Shown here piece after piece: positions 1 through 16,590 of a stretch of 64,000 bases of DNA. The position numbers and the translations under genes were made by a program. The stretch spans positions 1,054,001 to 1,118,000 of the forward strand of contig NHZP01000006.1 in assembly GCA_003313425.1 (NCBI GenBank), written 5' to 3'. How positions within the stretch are numbered: position 1 is the stretch's first letter; every line of letters starts with the position of its first letter. This stretch comes from Pseudopyrenochaeta lycopersici. Lineage: Eukaryota > Ascomycota > Dothideomycetes > Pleosporales > Pseudopyrenochaetaceae. Under the pieces are notes generated by a model. That model saw only the letters and a program-made list of their open reading frames with translations. It was not told the DNA's origin and made no database searches.

Positions 1-3000
1 TAATTGCTTAGCTGCCATCTTCAAATCTCCCTTCAAACTCTTCATCTTGTTTTCCATATCCTGAAAAACTATATCACATTCGGCATCATGTCGTTGAAGC
101 AATGATTCTAGCACATACTTACCGTCTCTAGCAAATACTTCCACAACATCACTCACAGCGGTCTCGTTGTCAACGATATGACGCAGGACTCGCTTCGAGG
201 CGCGCATGAAAAGGTCATGGAGAGCACGCTGATGAGGCTGAAGGCTTGCTTCCCATTTAATTTCTTCAGCTTCTGAGATTGGCAGGGCTGGCTGAGACGA
301 GTGATCAAGCCCAGCAGAGGTGGAGCTATGGCTGCTCTGTGAGCCATGGAACGGTGGAGATGAACGGAAGATGAGGGGAGAGGCTTTCACTTGCGCGGTG
401 GCATACTCAGATTCCTCGTAGTTGATCAGGGTGATCTCACCGCCTAGATCCACATTATTATCGTTCCGGGTTAGTTGGTCCGCTTTGGTAGTGTTGATAA
501 CTTGTTGGAGAGTTTTCGAGACGGAGCTTTCCATTATCACACGTTCCGAATCTTTGTATAATGGAGCCGACTCAATCAGAGCAGCCTCTGTTGGAACTAG
601 ATTGTCGACAATATGAGTAGGTGATCTCATAGGCCTGATATGGCTTCGCGTCTTGGATCTTCCATTTAACGGTTGAGAAATTTGCGTTTCAGTGACCTTT
701 TGTAGTTGGGAGACATGCCCCGGAGAGTTCATAATCTCTCGCTGCCTCACCTTCGCTCTTGCTACCGGACCATACGATGCACTAGCTTGGGTGACGTTCC
801 TACCAACAGGGTCTTGGATTTCGATTCGAGAAGGCGTGTTTTCTCGCCATGATACACGCCCTGGAGAAGGTTGACTCGCTGCAGCAAGAAGGACCGCATC
901 AATGCCCAAGCTGTCTGAACTTAAAGTTCCAACTGATACACTGCGGAATTGACCTTCATTGAGCGCAGTCGTCTCTTTCGGTATACCTTCCCCGGTCAGG
1001 CGACGTATGAATGATGAAGATTTCTGTCCTCCGCGCCGCTGACTGAAGGGATCGCTTTCAGCTGTCTGTACCTCACCCTTTTTTTTCTCAACTTCCACGT
1101 CATCGCGATCTGCATGGCCAGAAATAGCGGTAGACTCTGCATTTGGTGATGCAGGAACAGGCTTACTATTGCTCGAGAGTATCTCCGCATCGATGGCAGC
1201 CAATGGTAACCTAATACTCATTTCTTTGATTGTGCTGGCAAGGGGAGGTGATGAGGATATGTGAAGCAAGAGGTCGTCATCTGGACGCTTTCGTACACCA
1301 GTTGGAGTTTGTGGTTGAGGCGGCGCTCCCGTGAACCGAATTTGAGGCTTTGATGGCGTCGAAGGCGTTCGACATCCTCGAACTGGAAGCTTTGGCTTTT
1401 TAAATGGTACAATAGAGGCCTGTGATAGTCGACGAGAGCCCAAGCGCCCTCCAATCAGAGACTTGTGTGACAGAACAACAGATGAAAACGGCTCGTCGGC
1501 CGGTGCCCCCTTGATGCGTCGGTGCTGTAACGCCTTTTCAGGTTCAGCTTGGGGAGTGTGGTGCACAGCCGGGGTTTTTTTTGCTGCCTCCGCCCCACGA
1601 GTAATGATCTTAGCACTTTGATTCTGTATCATTCGAGGTTTCTTTCTCGTCCGCTCATTACCGCCTACAGCGTCTATCTCAGACTTTTGCTTGCTGTTTG
1701 TCTTCCTTTTTCGTTTGCTCACAACAGGAATGAATTCATCTTCATCGTCATCATCCGGCTTGCGCTTGTGTCTTGATTTAACACTCTTTGCGCCGGCCGT
1801 GGCAGTGTAAGAAGAGGCCTTCGCCTCCTGTAATTGCTCCCGAGATCCTGGAAAGAAACTTGAGGCATCATTCGTGCTAGTTTCTATCACTCTGCTCAGA
1901 TTTCCGCGCTTTTCCTTCGGTATGTCGAAGACGTCGACACAGGTTTGGAGCAGTCTAGAGGCATTCAGCTTCGTAACCTGAGAAACACTTGGAAGCTTTC
2001 CCTTGCGGCATATCGTGCGTTTTGATGCTGGACGTATTCGTCTATTCTGCTGCCTTGGATTGGTCTCGTAAGGCTCGCCTTCAAAGGTAAGTTGATCTGA
2101 GTTTTGCACTGGCGAGCCCTCATGCTGTTGTTTTGCTGTGGTGTTTCTACTTTTGTTTTTGACTTGCGCCAGCTTCGTTGTCTGCTGTCCTTGCAAGGTC
2201 GTATGATTGCTTTCCTTCTCTTTGGTTCGCAATTGCATTCTCCCAACAGGTACACTGCATATTACTGTTTTATTTGAGTGTGAATTTTGACCAACATGTC
2301 CTGGGTATGAACCTTCTCGTCCTACATATGTCTTGGTCTCAGGCGGCTGTAAACACAATCCCCGGCGGCTTACACTAATATGGTCCTCTCTCTCCATATA
2401 ATTCTAGGAGTAATTAAATTGAACAGATGGATCAAGTTGGGCATCACTTTCTTGCTCATGCTGCACCGTCACTCGGTTTGTTCGGGGTGGTGCCGCCGGT
2501 CCAAGGTCGATTGGCGAGCTTCTGGACATCATGGGGTGAGTTTTGGAAGGTAGGGCTGCAGTGGACGCATTCCCCCCTTTCATATGCTCTTTGACGCAAT
2601 TTTCCCATTCCTCTGCATCTCCTGAATGTTGGAACAAGAACGTGATTTCAGTTCCTGTACGCCTCGATGAATCCAAAAAATAAGTCCAAGGTCCTGTCTT
2701 GAGTGACAGGGTGAGATCCCATGGCTCATGTCCTGTCATTTGGGATTGCGAAGCGTGGAGAGTGGAAGGCTGAGACTGCATGCTGCAGATATGAGCGACT
2801 GGAATATCTACGAATTGCATCTGATGAGAGCCGTCTGACGCAATGAATGTCAACAATCCTGCCTGAAGCAATGCGATGGGAACACTGTCACCCGGTTCTC
2901 TCCATTTAAACCCATCCGAAGCGACAAGTGAGATAGGATAGATTATGAACGTTTCAGCGTTCGGGCTCGACAGGGCCAAATCTGACATCGTGTCAAGGAA

Positions 3001-3447
3001 GCTCTGAAAGTCTGCCATCCATCTCGGGCCGAAGTCCTTAGGAAATTTCGGTGTCCTATTCTTCACTTTGTCTGACTTCCAGAAGTTGGAATATGCGATA
3101 CCCTTTTCTAGACCTTGCCGAATGATGATGCCTGAAATGATCTTGGTATCCTCCCGTTCCGTGTTGCTCAGTACGATGGCGCCGAGCCCCTGCAGTTTAC
3201 GGCGTTGTCGCTTGAGGTATTCGACCACACCCATTGACGCCTCTATCATGCCCGCAAGCGCTAGTCCAATCCATCTTCTCCAAATGAAAGACAAGGTGGT
3301 GTCGCAAAACGCACGCAGATACTTCTCAGCAACAGTAGGAACTTTGAAGTTGCTAAAGTCTTGGGTAGCAATGAGCTTATAAAGTTGCAAATGCGACGCG
3401 TTGTTGTCTGGTTCGCCTAGCACTGCTTCAAACGCTTCTGAGGTCAT
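1..3447 (-). CDS. Large nuclear coiled-coil protein, possibly Red1/SYCP2-like meiotic axis component (partial, C-terminus off left edge)
   Basis: Reading leftward from ATG 3447, 347 codons end at TAG 2406-2404. The same frame then stays open for 801 codons to the left edge with no other stop. The N-terminal 250 or so residues are predicted globular and end in a PH-like stretch (near FLDSSRRTGTEITFLFQHSG). A long low-complexity, basic, Ser/Pro-rich part follows, with acidic/lysine runs such as KPDDDDEDE (near 1745). A helical, probably coiled-coil tail begins near 270 (ALHDLFMRASKRVLRHI). Globular head, disordered middle and coiled-coil tail match the architecture known for Red1/SYCP2/ASY3 axis proteins; I saw no decisive motif, so this name is an inference. 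The TAG may lie in an intron (phase-0 donors GTGACG or GTGCAG upstream, acceptor CTCCTAG), may be a nonsense change (TGG to TAG), or may separate two genes, the second starting at ATG 2397. Confidence 0.5.
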
Positions 3448-4367
3448 TGCGGAGATGGATAAACGGGAAGTCTGTGATGGAGATCATACCAGCAAGGACG
3501 CGTAGGAAATTTGGAACTCAATTGACTGTGAGGCAAGAAAAGATAGAAAGTAAAGGCGAAAGTGCGCTCGCACTAAGAAGAGGGCGCGACTGCCATGACG
3601 TTTGAAGTCGAGGAAGGGACGCGGCAGTTTCGCGACAAACTCGCCCTCGCCTCCACCTCGACCACCGCACCATAACATCCGTTAGAACAGAAACTGCTGG
3701 AAGACTTCAAGACAGTGATGGAAAGACAATGGAAAAGATGGAATCAACGAAAGCGTTCCTTTACCTGCAAACCCGCACTTCGGTCGTGGTTCGCTTCTGC
3801 CGCCACCTCAGTCTAAGTCAATTCTGGCGAATTTCTTCATTTCCATTTTCCTCTCTGCAGTGTCCGTAATACGACTGTACCTCTCTGTTAGGCCGTTACA
3901 AGCGCATTTAACCGAAGGTCAGCGAGTCACTGACAGCATTGGGGAGGAAGGCAGGACAGGTTGGTTAGTGAAACAATCGTCCGTGCAGAAATCCTCCCTT
4001 TTGCATGCCTATCAACGTTCACAATGCGGACATGTTATGAATGTCAGCAATGAATTCGATAATCAAGTGGTGCAGAAAGCCGCTCGCTTACGATGTTGGT
4101 CGTCGCATTCGCTAATGCTCGTCGGCATGTGCTGCAGGCCGAGGCTGGCCTGAGATCCTTCAATCCAAGCCACTTAATATGGGTACGGGCGTAAGACACG
4201 CCATTATCCAGCGAAAGCTCTTCAGATTCTCCACTCTCACCGTCGTTGGAGACTGAGTTGGCCCGTAACGGCGGTAGCTGTGCCACAAACGCACTGGACG
4301 TACTATCGGCTGGATGTATATATCGTAGAGGGAACCAACAGCGCCTCTTCAACATCAACCGTTTTCC
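3448..4367. promoter_or_regulatory. Divergent intergenic region with TATA-like box
   Basis: This stretch separates the minus-strand coiled-coil gene from the plus-strand transporter and must hold both promoters. A TATA-like string (GTATATATCG, about 4317-4326) lies roughly 45 bases before the transporter ATG. The open frames inside it look like chance. Confidence 0.4.
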
Positions 4368-6336
4368 ATGGCTGACGGCGAGGAGACTAGAGCCGCGGGC
4401 GGCACGAATTCCGCAGCAACATCTACCATTCCGAGCATCAGTCAGACAAGATTGCACACGATCATTGCTGGACTATGGTAGGGACTTCTATGTACGAATT
4501 GGCTATGAGCAGTACGCTGACTCTGTGCTCCACCTCATAGGTTCTGCCTATTTATATCTGCTCTAGATACCACAATCGTTACGACTGCTCTCATCAAAAT
4601 TTCGAGTGGCTTTAACGCCTTGGATCAAGCAGCATGGCTTGTCACTTCGTACTTATTGACATACAATTGTAAGTCGTGTTTAAGCCCGTGTCAGAAATCT
4701 CCATGCTAACAGGTAAGCGTTCTTGATGATTACGGCGAAGTTGAGCGATATTTGGGGGCTAAAAACTCTCATGCTTTCTTGTGCAGCCATATTTCTGGTC
4801 TTCTCCATGGCATGTGGAGCGGCTCAAACAATGGTCCAGTTGATTGTGTTCCGCGCATTCCAAGGCATTGGAGGCTCTGGACTGTATTCACTCACATTTG
4901 TATCCATTATGAAGCTTATAAGTCCCGAAAAGATTGGCTTTTATTCGGGCGTTATTAGTTCAGTCTTCGCGATGGCGAACCTGCTGGGCCCCTTACTAGG
5001 AGGTATCATTTCCGATCGAACGACGTGGAGATGGATATTCTTCATAAAGTCAGCCATTTACAGCTCTCCGTATTTCCCAAGCTAACGATTTTCCTAGTGG
5101 GCCTATCGTATCCATTGCCATGGCGCTACTCTTCATGTCCATGCCCTCCCTGAAGGATGGGAAGACAAACTCACAGCGAATCCATGGGCTTGACGGAATC
5201 GGAGGTTTATTATCCATCTGCTGGCCTATCCCACTTATCTTCGCGCTACAGGAAGCTGGAGGGTCTCACTCCTGGACCAGTGCTGTCATATTAGGAACAT
5301 TGGTGACCGGAATTGTTCTTCTGATCGCCTTTGGGCTGTATGAAACATGGGTCACATATCGAACGAAAAAGGAGCCTATCTTTCCAATGAACTTCCTCCG
5401 CAATCCTTCCATGGCACTTGTTCTATTGTAAGTTTACGGGACATCTCAATCTCGCACCCTTTCTCATCTATTGATAGGAGTATGTTTCTTCTCGGAATGC
5501 CGTTCTACGTCATCTTTGTCCAACTCCCACAACGTTTTCAGGTCGTAAACTTCACAAGTGCTGAACGAGCCGGCATACTTCTTCTTCCAGCGACCCTTGT
5601 ATCTCCATTAGGAGCTATGATCGCTGGTTTAGCGGCGAAGAAAGTGCCGATTGAGGTCGTTCTAATCTTTTCAACCGCAGTTGTAGGTATTGGCGTTGGC
5701 CTCCTAAGTAGCCTTCCGACATACTCCAACCTGTGGCCTGGAGTATACGGTTACTTGATCATCACAGGTCTAGGACTAGGACTTGCAAGCCCTCCCTATT
5801 TCATGCTTGTTGCCACTTCTATCCCAGAGAAGGATATATCCGTTGGTACCGGCGCATTGAACATGATGCGAACTCTTGGTGGCGCTGTTGCTGTGGCGAT
5901 ATGCACTGCCATTCATCGAGGGTACTTGAATGATAACCTTCCAGAGTTCTTATCCATGGAACAGGTCGCCGCGGTGCGTGATTCGAGTGGTTCTATCGCA
6001 CAGTTGCCAGAAAATACGAGAAAGCAAGTTGGAATGGTGTTTGGAGGCAGTTATAACAGGCAGTTTCAAATTATGCTCGCGTTCACGGGGCTTAATTTTA
6101 TTGTTGCCATCATTTTGGCTATCGTAAGGAAGAGGCTGGGTATCTTCGGTGCTGTACCGGAACGCCAGCAAGATAATGAATTTATGAAGGCCACAGAGAA
6201 CAAAACCAACGAGGAACACATCAAAGACGACAAGGAGCAGGCTCGCGATGTTGCCGAAACTTCATCTGCGAATGTCTTGGACGATTCACAAGTTATATCG
6301 ACTATAGAACCTGCCAACACCAAGAAGGATGGATAG
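4368..6336 (+). CDS. Major facilitator superfamily drug-efflux transporter, 14-helix type
   Basis: Proton-coupled exporter of the plasma membrane, substrate unknown. Five exons (4368-4477, 4541-4668, 4718-5048, 5098-5427, 5478-6336) give 585 aa. The first helix carries SALDTTIVTTAL, the motif of the 14-helix DHA2-type drug/proton antiporters. GGSGLYSLTFVSIMKLI and LLGPLLGGIISDRTTWRW follow the motif C and loop pattern of the family. Intron 1 splits the Trp before FCLFISALD. Intron 2 uses the second of two adjacent AGs (ending 4717), because the first puts a stop in frame. The C-terminus is a charged cytoplasmic tail rich in Lys/Glu. It is tail-to-tail with the next transporter, 125 bases apart. 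Family certain, substrate not inferable. Confidence 0.9.
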
Positions 6337-6461
6337 ATGACTTTTAGACACATTTTGCTTCTTTCAAACTAATCTATACTTCATCTTAGGCGCCAACACC
6401 CTTTCCGTTTCGACAGTAATCTTGATCATAATCTCCTTCTCACCAATGCGGCGGTACATTC

Positions 6462-8084
6462 TTACAGGGTATACAAGAAATCTGGCCGCTTGTCTCCGAG
6501 CTCCTGAATCTCTTGTTCACTCTTTCCCTCAACCCAGACATCGCGAGCACCATTGCGTCTCTTCTTGTTCTCCCATGCCAACAGCATGCGCGTTATGATA
6601 CTGCCACCAAAGAGGAACGCAGTCAGATACACCAGGACAACACCATGGCCAAGGAAGAACCTTGGCTTGTCCTTACTACGGTAGATATTTGAGCTCACCA
6701 CACCGTTAAGATTTCCCCACCCAATAACAAAACCCAGGGTGACACCGCGCTTGTACACGCCCTCGACATTGTTGGATGCCCAGGATATCGTGTTGGAGAT
6801 GCATGGATAGATTCCAATTGCTCCGAGAAATGTTCCGGCATATTGAACGTTCGGTTTTCCGGAGCCTATAAGCATGGAAAAGCCTACGATGCCAAAGATA
6901 CAACTAAAAATATTGCACAGTCCACGCTGTTGGGTTCGATCCGCAATCCATCCAACGAGGATAGTCACAACTGCTGCTACCGCATACGGCGGGACAGAAA
7001 GCAGATTGGCCCTCGTCGAAGTATATCCGAGCTGCTGCAAGATGGTGGGTAAGAACAAACTGAAGGCATAGAGTGATCCATCGGCTCCCATGTATATGAT
7101 AGCAAACATGAGAGTCTTCCAGTCTTTGACGGACTGCCAAAAGTACTTCGGCTTGAATTCCTCGTGCGCGGCTGAGGATTGCTGATCGGCTCGTAGACGG
7201 CGGATGACGCGAGCTCGATCGTCAGGCGTGAGGAAGGTGGCTTCAGCTGGAAAGTCATGCACCATCCAGTAGGATGCTATGCCAACGATAATAGTTGCGA
7301 GTCCCTCCAAGATCTAGTTCCAAGTTAGTATTATAGTTGTCGAAAGAGATCCGCGAAGCGTACAAAGATCCAGGCCCACCCAGGCTTTCCGCCTACTCCA
7401 CGCATCTTGGCTATTCCAGCGGCAAGTAGTCCACCAAAAGAGCCAGCGAGCGCGGCAGCTGAGAAGAAGATTGCAGCTCTGATGCCAAACTCAGATCTCT
7501 TGTACCAGCAAGAAAGGTAGTAGTTTACGCCAGGGAAAAGGCCAGCTTCAGCGACACCTAGCCACCAACGCTATCATCGTTAGCAAAAGACTCGTTCTTC
7601 AGACCATGAAGTATCTTACTGCAGTCATTAGTCCTGCATAGTTATGCACCAGTCCCATACACGTCATGCAAAGACCCCACCAGATCATGATGATGGGCAA
7701 AAACACACTCGGTCTTAGCCTCTTCAATAGCACATTCGTCAACGGCTCGAACACTGAATAGCTCACGAAGAAGATGGTCAGACTGGCATTGTACTGGCCA
7801 TCCGTCATACCCAGGTCTTCTTGCAGCCCATCGACTTTTGCGTTGCCAATGTTCGTACGATCGAGGAAGGAGATTAGGTACAGGAAGGTGAGCCAGGGAA
7901 TGAGTTTGAAGTCCAGTCTGCGTAGAAGTTTGCGGTCCTCTGCTGCACGTTCTTCATCGCTCAAACCGGCGTCGGGGTCAGGCAGGTCGTCGACGATGAC
8001 GTCTTGTTTGTGTTCGAGATGGTCATTACCGATAGTCTTCTCATCGCCGGCTACATCGTCATGTCTTTCTGCTGCGGACGCCAT
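6462..8084 (-). CDS. Major facilitator superfamily anion:cation symporter (allantoate/nicotinate permease family)
   Basis: Plasma-membrane uptake permease of the Dal5/Tna1-like ACS family, probably for an organic anion or vitamin. Three exons (8084-7620, 7570-7364, 7313-6462) give 507 aa. The N-terminal tail is acidic and cytoplasmic; DFKLIPWLTFLYLISFLDRT is the hallmark first helix of this family. RWWLGVAEAGLFPGVNYYLS spans the first splice junction and is the helix 4-5 motif. The second intron has a textbook ACTAAC branch and CTAG acceptor. The C-terminal half holds helices around GCISNTISWASNNVEG-like sequence with the usual Trp-Ala-Asn motif. The neighbouring plus-strand transporter belongs to a different family, so this is not a tandem duplicate. 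Confidence 0.9.
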
Positions 8085-9208
8085 CGTTCGAAACCTATAC
8101 TCCTATGCGGTGGATGAATGACCTGCAATGTATAGAAGTTAAAGGTCAACTTGCAAGACCCTGCAAGGGATCGTCGCGATTTTAGGTACGTGGACTGGAT
8201 CCTGCATCTCAACCGCGGACATTAGACTCTTCTTATATCCAATCCTCAACAACAGGGTCCGCGCAGACCCGTTTGCGTCAAGCATTATCACGTCACATGT
8301 AGAAACAACCTTCCTTCTAGACTACTGGGCTATCGTTCGTTCCCGTCCCGAGGGCTAGCTTCCTATCTATCACCGTCTCCATCCAACACGGTCCTTTCCC
8401 TGCTCCAGATGTCCACTTTACTCCATTCCCATCCCACACATCCCCACCACCCCCAGCAATTAGCGCCTGTCGATCCACTTCATGACAAATGCACCTGTGT
8501 GAAGCAGCGCAGCCGTTTCTCCTTCGACGCCGTATAACTCGAGGGGCACAATCAGCCATCTCATCATCATTTCCCTGCACACGATCAGCGATGTGTAGAT
8601 CGTTTTGTAGAAGCCACCCGTCCAAACGTCATGGCTGAGAGGCGGCTGCGGAAGCTTTATGCGGGGTGAAGCATCTCGTGAGCCAATGGGAGGGAAGGTG
8701 TAGCGTCAAGCTTCTCCACTAACGGGCTTGTGACGTGCTTTTTTTTTGAACGTCTTATCTGCATGGCTGGTGGGGCAACATGGGGGGAAGTGGAAGTTCG
8801 GCAGTGTGTTGTTCAATGGTTTGTCGGGTAGTGTTCGGGAGATGGCTCGAATGGTCTTCCAAACGATTTGTACCATTTCGATTTCGGACTTCGCGCATAT
8901 GCAAGAACGTTATATGCGTCTCACGTTGGTGTCTATTTTTTCGGACGATTTGCGGAACTAGCAACGTGCAGGAATGAGAGTCAATGTAATAAGTTTATTA
9001 ACTTGCGAATATCTTGGTGAAATTTGCTAAGAATTGGCTTCATGATAGTCACATTACAGTTCCATAGTATTAGCTAAATGATAACTCAAAATCTAATATG
9101 TCCAAGCGACGCTGTCGGGTCAGGTAAGTCGAGAAGTGAAGCACGCATCTACATCATTACGCTCATTAACCTCAGACTCGGATTGAACCTGTCTTGAATC
9201 GCAAGGAT
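8085..9208. other. Intergenic region, no supported gene
   Basis: Between the ACS permease start and the CYP51 stop. It contains a run of Ts near 8740 and several short open frames without family resemblance. It presumably holds the permease promoter and the CYP51 3' untranslated region. Confidence 0.4.
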
Positions 9209-10889
<1,681 letters not shown>

Positions 10890-11438
10890 ACTGCGCAAGT
10901 CTAAGTAAAAGAAAGTCTGCAAAGCCGCAAGATGTCGCTGTTGTCCAAGGGGATGGTTGCGCCTAAATAAATTTCCAATTCGAAGACTGCGCTCGGACCC
11001 TCTCACGCATCGATCACTTTCCCGTTGAGGCGGTCTGGTAGGCCTGCCAGCGCTCTTGGCAGGGCCGGCTTGCGGATCTGTGCCCACCCGTCAAGGAGAG
11101 AATCGCGCCACTAACTGACGACGTAAAATCACTGGGCTCAGCCTCTGCTGACACGTCTCCCGCCGCCGTATAGAGAGTCATATCATTGGCCGGTACAACC
11201 ATCACCTAACCGTTTCGCCCAAAAGAGACATGTAAAATGTCCAAAGTTAAATTATTCTAGAAAGAGCGTACGCCGTGCTCTGGAATGTCATGACTGCGCA
11301 GCACACGCTTGTCCTAATATCAACGTCGATTGTTTTTACAGAGTCTGTGCCAACGGCCAGAGAACGCCGGCGAACCAACCAGAATCCCCAGAGTACGCCA
11401 GACACCGAGTCCAAAACGTGGAGCTTTACGTCGTCTTC
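10890..11438. promoter_or_regulatory. CYP51 upstream region
   Basis: About 550 bases between the CYP51 start and the end of the kinase gene, both on the minus strand, so this is the CYP51 promoter side. No tandem duplication, as seen in some azole-resistant promoters, is visible. Confidence 0.5.
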
Positions 11439-13690
<2,252 letters not shown>

Positions 13691-14175
13691 CTTGAAGGCG
13701 GAGAGTGCTGCGGTCGAGGCGGAGGAGGATCAGTGCTGCCGCGTGTTGAAGATGGTGGAGGTCAGCGGCATAGCGCTGCAAAAGATAGAGACGACTAGAA
13801 AGTGGAGAGGATGTGGACGCTAGACTCACAAAGGTGTCGATGCCTTGAGGTGGGCCAGGCAGCCAAGCCCGGGGAACTGGACCTGCGCCCCCGCTTAACA
13901 TTCGAACCCCCGTCTGCAGCATTAGCTTATGAAACATCTGACTGGTTCGGCGAGACCAATCATTGGAGCAATCTTGTGGTACGCTGGCAGCCACCGTACG
14001 CAGCCTGGCTAGGAGTACTCGAGGACAGCGCTGTGTGGTGAGAAAACGAAGCCCAGCTTTCATCTGCGTGTATCAGGGTCAAGACCTAACCCTACAGAGG
14101 GGTCAAGAATCGCTAAAATGGCACTTCGTCTTCAATATTTGACTATCTACTTGGATATTTTCTCTGCCTAAGAAC
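13691..14175. promoter_or_regulatory. Divergent promoter region between checkpoint kinase and ATG10
   Basis: A 485-base spacer between head-to-head genes. Open frames on both strands extend into the kinase 5' part but show no family resemblance; I treat them as shadows. Confidence 0.4.
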
Positions 14176-14811
14176 ATGCTGTCCTCCTTCCCGCATCTTA
14201 CGGAGCCAGAGTTCATCGAAGCTTGCCAGGACCTCCTCGAGAGCTTCCACCAGCGCGGCAGCGCACAGCATGAGTGGATCTCAGTTGAGACGATTAATCA
14301 ATACGATACAAAGCATCTCAGAATTACCCAGGCACTCCAAAGCGTAGGAAATGCTTCTTCAAGAGCAGCAGAAGAAGCTGAAGGCGATGACTTGGAAGAG
14401 GATGACGACGAAGTTCTTCCAACACCGAAAGATGCTTCAGTGCTCATCAGCTACGATATCATCCTCTCCCCAACCTACCGCGTACCCGTCTTGTACATCA
14501 GCATATTAGACCCTCAACATCGCTACCCACCCACAATGGCAACCCTATACGACTACCTGATACCATCCCAATACCGTGCTCAGACAGAGGCTGTCGGCGT
14601 CATTGGCGGTATCACAATCACCGACCATCCAGTCACCAACAAGCCCGTGTTCTTCATCCATCCATGCCAAACAGCAGAAGTCATGGAGGCTAGTGTCGGC
14701 AAGAAAGGTGTTACCGCTGAGCAGTATCTCTTAATGTGGATCGGCGCCATGGGGAAAAGTGTTGGTTTGAACGTACCATTGGGCCTAGTAAGAAGTGAGG
14801 AAAATGCCTGA
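14176..14811 (+). CDS. ATG10: Autophagy E2-like conjugating enzyme Atg10
   Basis: Transfers the ubiquitin-like protein Atg12 to Atg5 during autophagosome formation in the cytosol. Single exon, 211 aa, slightly longer than yeast Atg10 because of an acidic insert (GDDLEEDDDEV, about residues 75-85). The catalytic motif HPCQTAEVM near residue 165 contains the active-site Cys. YDIILSPTYRVPVLYI and YPPTMATLYDYLIP are the conserved E2-fold strands of Atg3/Atg10. The HPC rather than an Atg3-type motif and the small size favour Atg10. It is divergent from the checkpoint kinase and ends about 100 bases before the mS29 gene, which runs toward it. Confidence 0.92.
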   Translation: MLSSFPHLTEPEFIEACQDLLESFHQRGSAQHEWISVETINQYDTKHLRITQALQSVGNASSRAAEEAEGDDLEEDDDEVLPTPKDASVLISYDIILSPTYRVPVLYISILDPQHRYPPTMATLYDYLIPSQYRAQTEAVGVIGGITITDHPVTNKPVFFIHPCQTAEVMEASVGKKGVTAEQYLLMWIGAMGKSVGLNVPLGLVRSEENA

Positions 14812-14908
14812 TATGAGTAGAACCAAGATGATGGATGCTCGGCGTACGTAGACGCTGTATGCAGATGCTACATTTACTCTACATGCCAAATATGGTACAA
14901 TGAACACT

Positions 14909-16403
14909 CTATATCCTCTGTCGTACACTGGCCTTTTCCAACTCCCCAATGTTGCCCATTCCTGCCAGACTCCACTTCTCGCTCACAAATACATCATTGA
15001 CTTGGTGCCGCAACATGCCACTCTCAGCATAGTACTCCATTATCGACTTAGCCTCATCTTTGCTCAGCCCGCCAACCTTGATGACATCGAAATCACTCTT
15101 GTCATTGGTCAGATCCTTCAACGCCTCCATCACGCGCACATCAACGTTCTTATACGGGTTCCATTGCGGGATGTTGTCGGGCGTCTTCTGCCGAGCTTCC
15201 GCGACCTCAATACAAAAGTCCAAGGCTGGAGAGGTTGGCGCGTTGGATTGTGAAGTCGCGCCGAGGACAATCCCACCATTAGGCAGTTGCTTCTGGCCGG
15301 ATAGATGATAGATGAAGTGGCGGATTATTGTGAGGTCGTGGGCGTGGACGGGCTTAACATCTGCGGATAGGTACTCGGAGTTGCGCATGATGTGAGATAG
15401 CCCATCGACGGCGAGTAGGACGGGAGGACGGCCGGGCTGCGAAAGCTCTTTCCACAGAGCAACGAAGACGGGCCATGACGCCTCGGGGTTGGCCGATCCC
15501 AGCGCGACGAGCTCTTTCAATGTGGCCTTTCCAGGTAGCGGAAGTGGGAGGTCAGGTGTGGTGGTAAGTTTGGTAGACTCGAGAAACTTCGCGTTAACCT
15601 TGAGAATCTGTGAGAGAAGATTCGCAGTATAGCTATCTTGAGTGTACTGCATTGGCTCTGACTCTGGAAGAGGGGCATAGTCGGTATGAGCATTAACAAT
15701 GTCCTGGGCTAGAAGATGTCAGCCTAGGAATCCCCTCCTTTGAATGCCTTCACTGACCTTCTGGAAGACTGATAACAAACCACTCTCTTAGAAACGCGGT
15801 TGTCAAGGCCTGAAGCAGCAAAGTGCTCTTCCCACTCATTCGTTCTCCAGACAAGATACGCCGAATTGTCTTCTTCTGTGCTCCCTTTGCCGACTCTTCC
15901 ACATCTTTGAACAGCTTTGCGACTTGGGCTGCCTCCTTTCTGATTAGCACTGCAGGCCTCCGGAAAAGACTCCATCCCTGGGTGGTCTTGAAAGCCTCCA
16001 CAGCTCGCAAGGCATCCACGACTTGTTCTGGCAGGCCCATGACTTGCCCCTCATTCTGCTCGCTGAAAACACTGTCCTTGCTCAAGTCTTTGAGCGATGA
16101 AACCTCCAAGGCGTTGTTGTTGCTCAAAACAATGCGCTTTCGCAACGCTTTCCTTTCACCCTGCGCTGGTCGCTTGCCCGTGTCCCCCCCAGCCGCCTTC
16201 TTGCCCTTCTTGGTGTTCAAAGACTTGACGCCTTTCTTTGGAGCTGCTGCCATGCCCTTCTTCTTGGGCGCTTGGGCATACCGTGCAGTGGTGGTGGAAA
16301 AGAAGGCGACTCGGGGGAATGGGATTCGCGGTGCAATCGAGGCATGGGCTGTGGCGTCCAGAGAGAGCTGCGAGAAGTTCCGCAAGCACATTGAGGGCGG
16401 CAT
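14909..16403 (-). CDS. Mitochondrial small ribosomal subunit protein mS29 (DAP3/Rsm23)
   Basis: GTP-binding structural protein of the mitochondrial 37S subunit. Two exons (16403-15758, 15708-14909) give 481 aa. The first 60 residues are rich in Arg, Ser, Ala and Lys, with FFSTTTARYAQAPKKK resembling a mitochondrial presequence and cleavage region. The P-loop is GERMSGKST, followed by LLQALTTAFLREWFVISLPEA, which spans the splice junction. VLLAVDGLSHIM is the Walker B strand of the DAP3 family. The C-terminal region (SIMEYYAESGMLR) is also typical. The intron is 49 nt. The gene is convergent with ATG10 and divergent from RRS1, whose ATG lies 187 bases away. Confidence 0.92.
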
Positions 16404-16590
16404 GATGGGTCAATGAGGCTCCGGGCCTCTGCAATGGCGATGTGGATGCTCTCGTTGATGAAGTCTGCGCTGCATCCAAAAAGCTCGGAGGTCCGCCGCT
16501 AGCGCGTGCACCCATGCTCTCCAAAAATTATTCTGCTTCCCGAGCTTTGCGGAGAACTCCCACGACGAATACCACCCAGCACCCGCAAAA

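Noticed and set aside
3068..3382. Plus-strand frame of 104 codons opposite the Red1-like head
   Set aside because: Antisense shadow of a long minus-strand exon; no independent features.
4044..4457. Minus-strand frame of 137 codons
   Set aside because: Overlaps the first exon of the plus-strand transporter, whose splice signals and motifs are clear.
8317..8625. Minus-strand frame of 102 codons
   Set aside because: Arg/Gly-rich low-complexity translation with no homology recalled and no splice context; likely leader sequence of the neighbouring permease.
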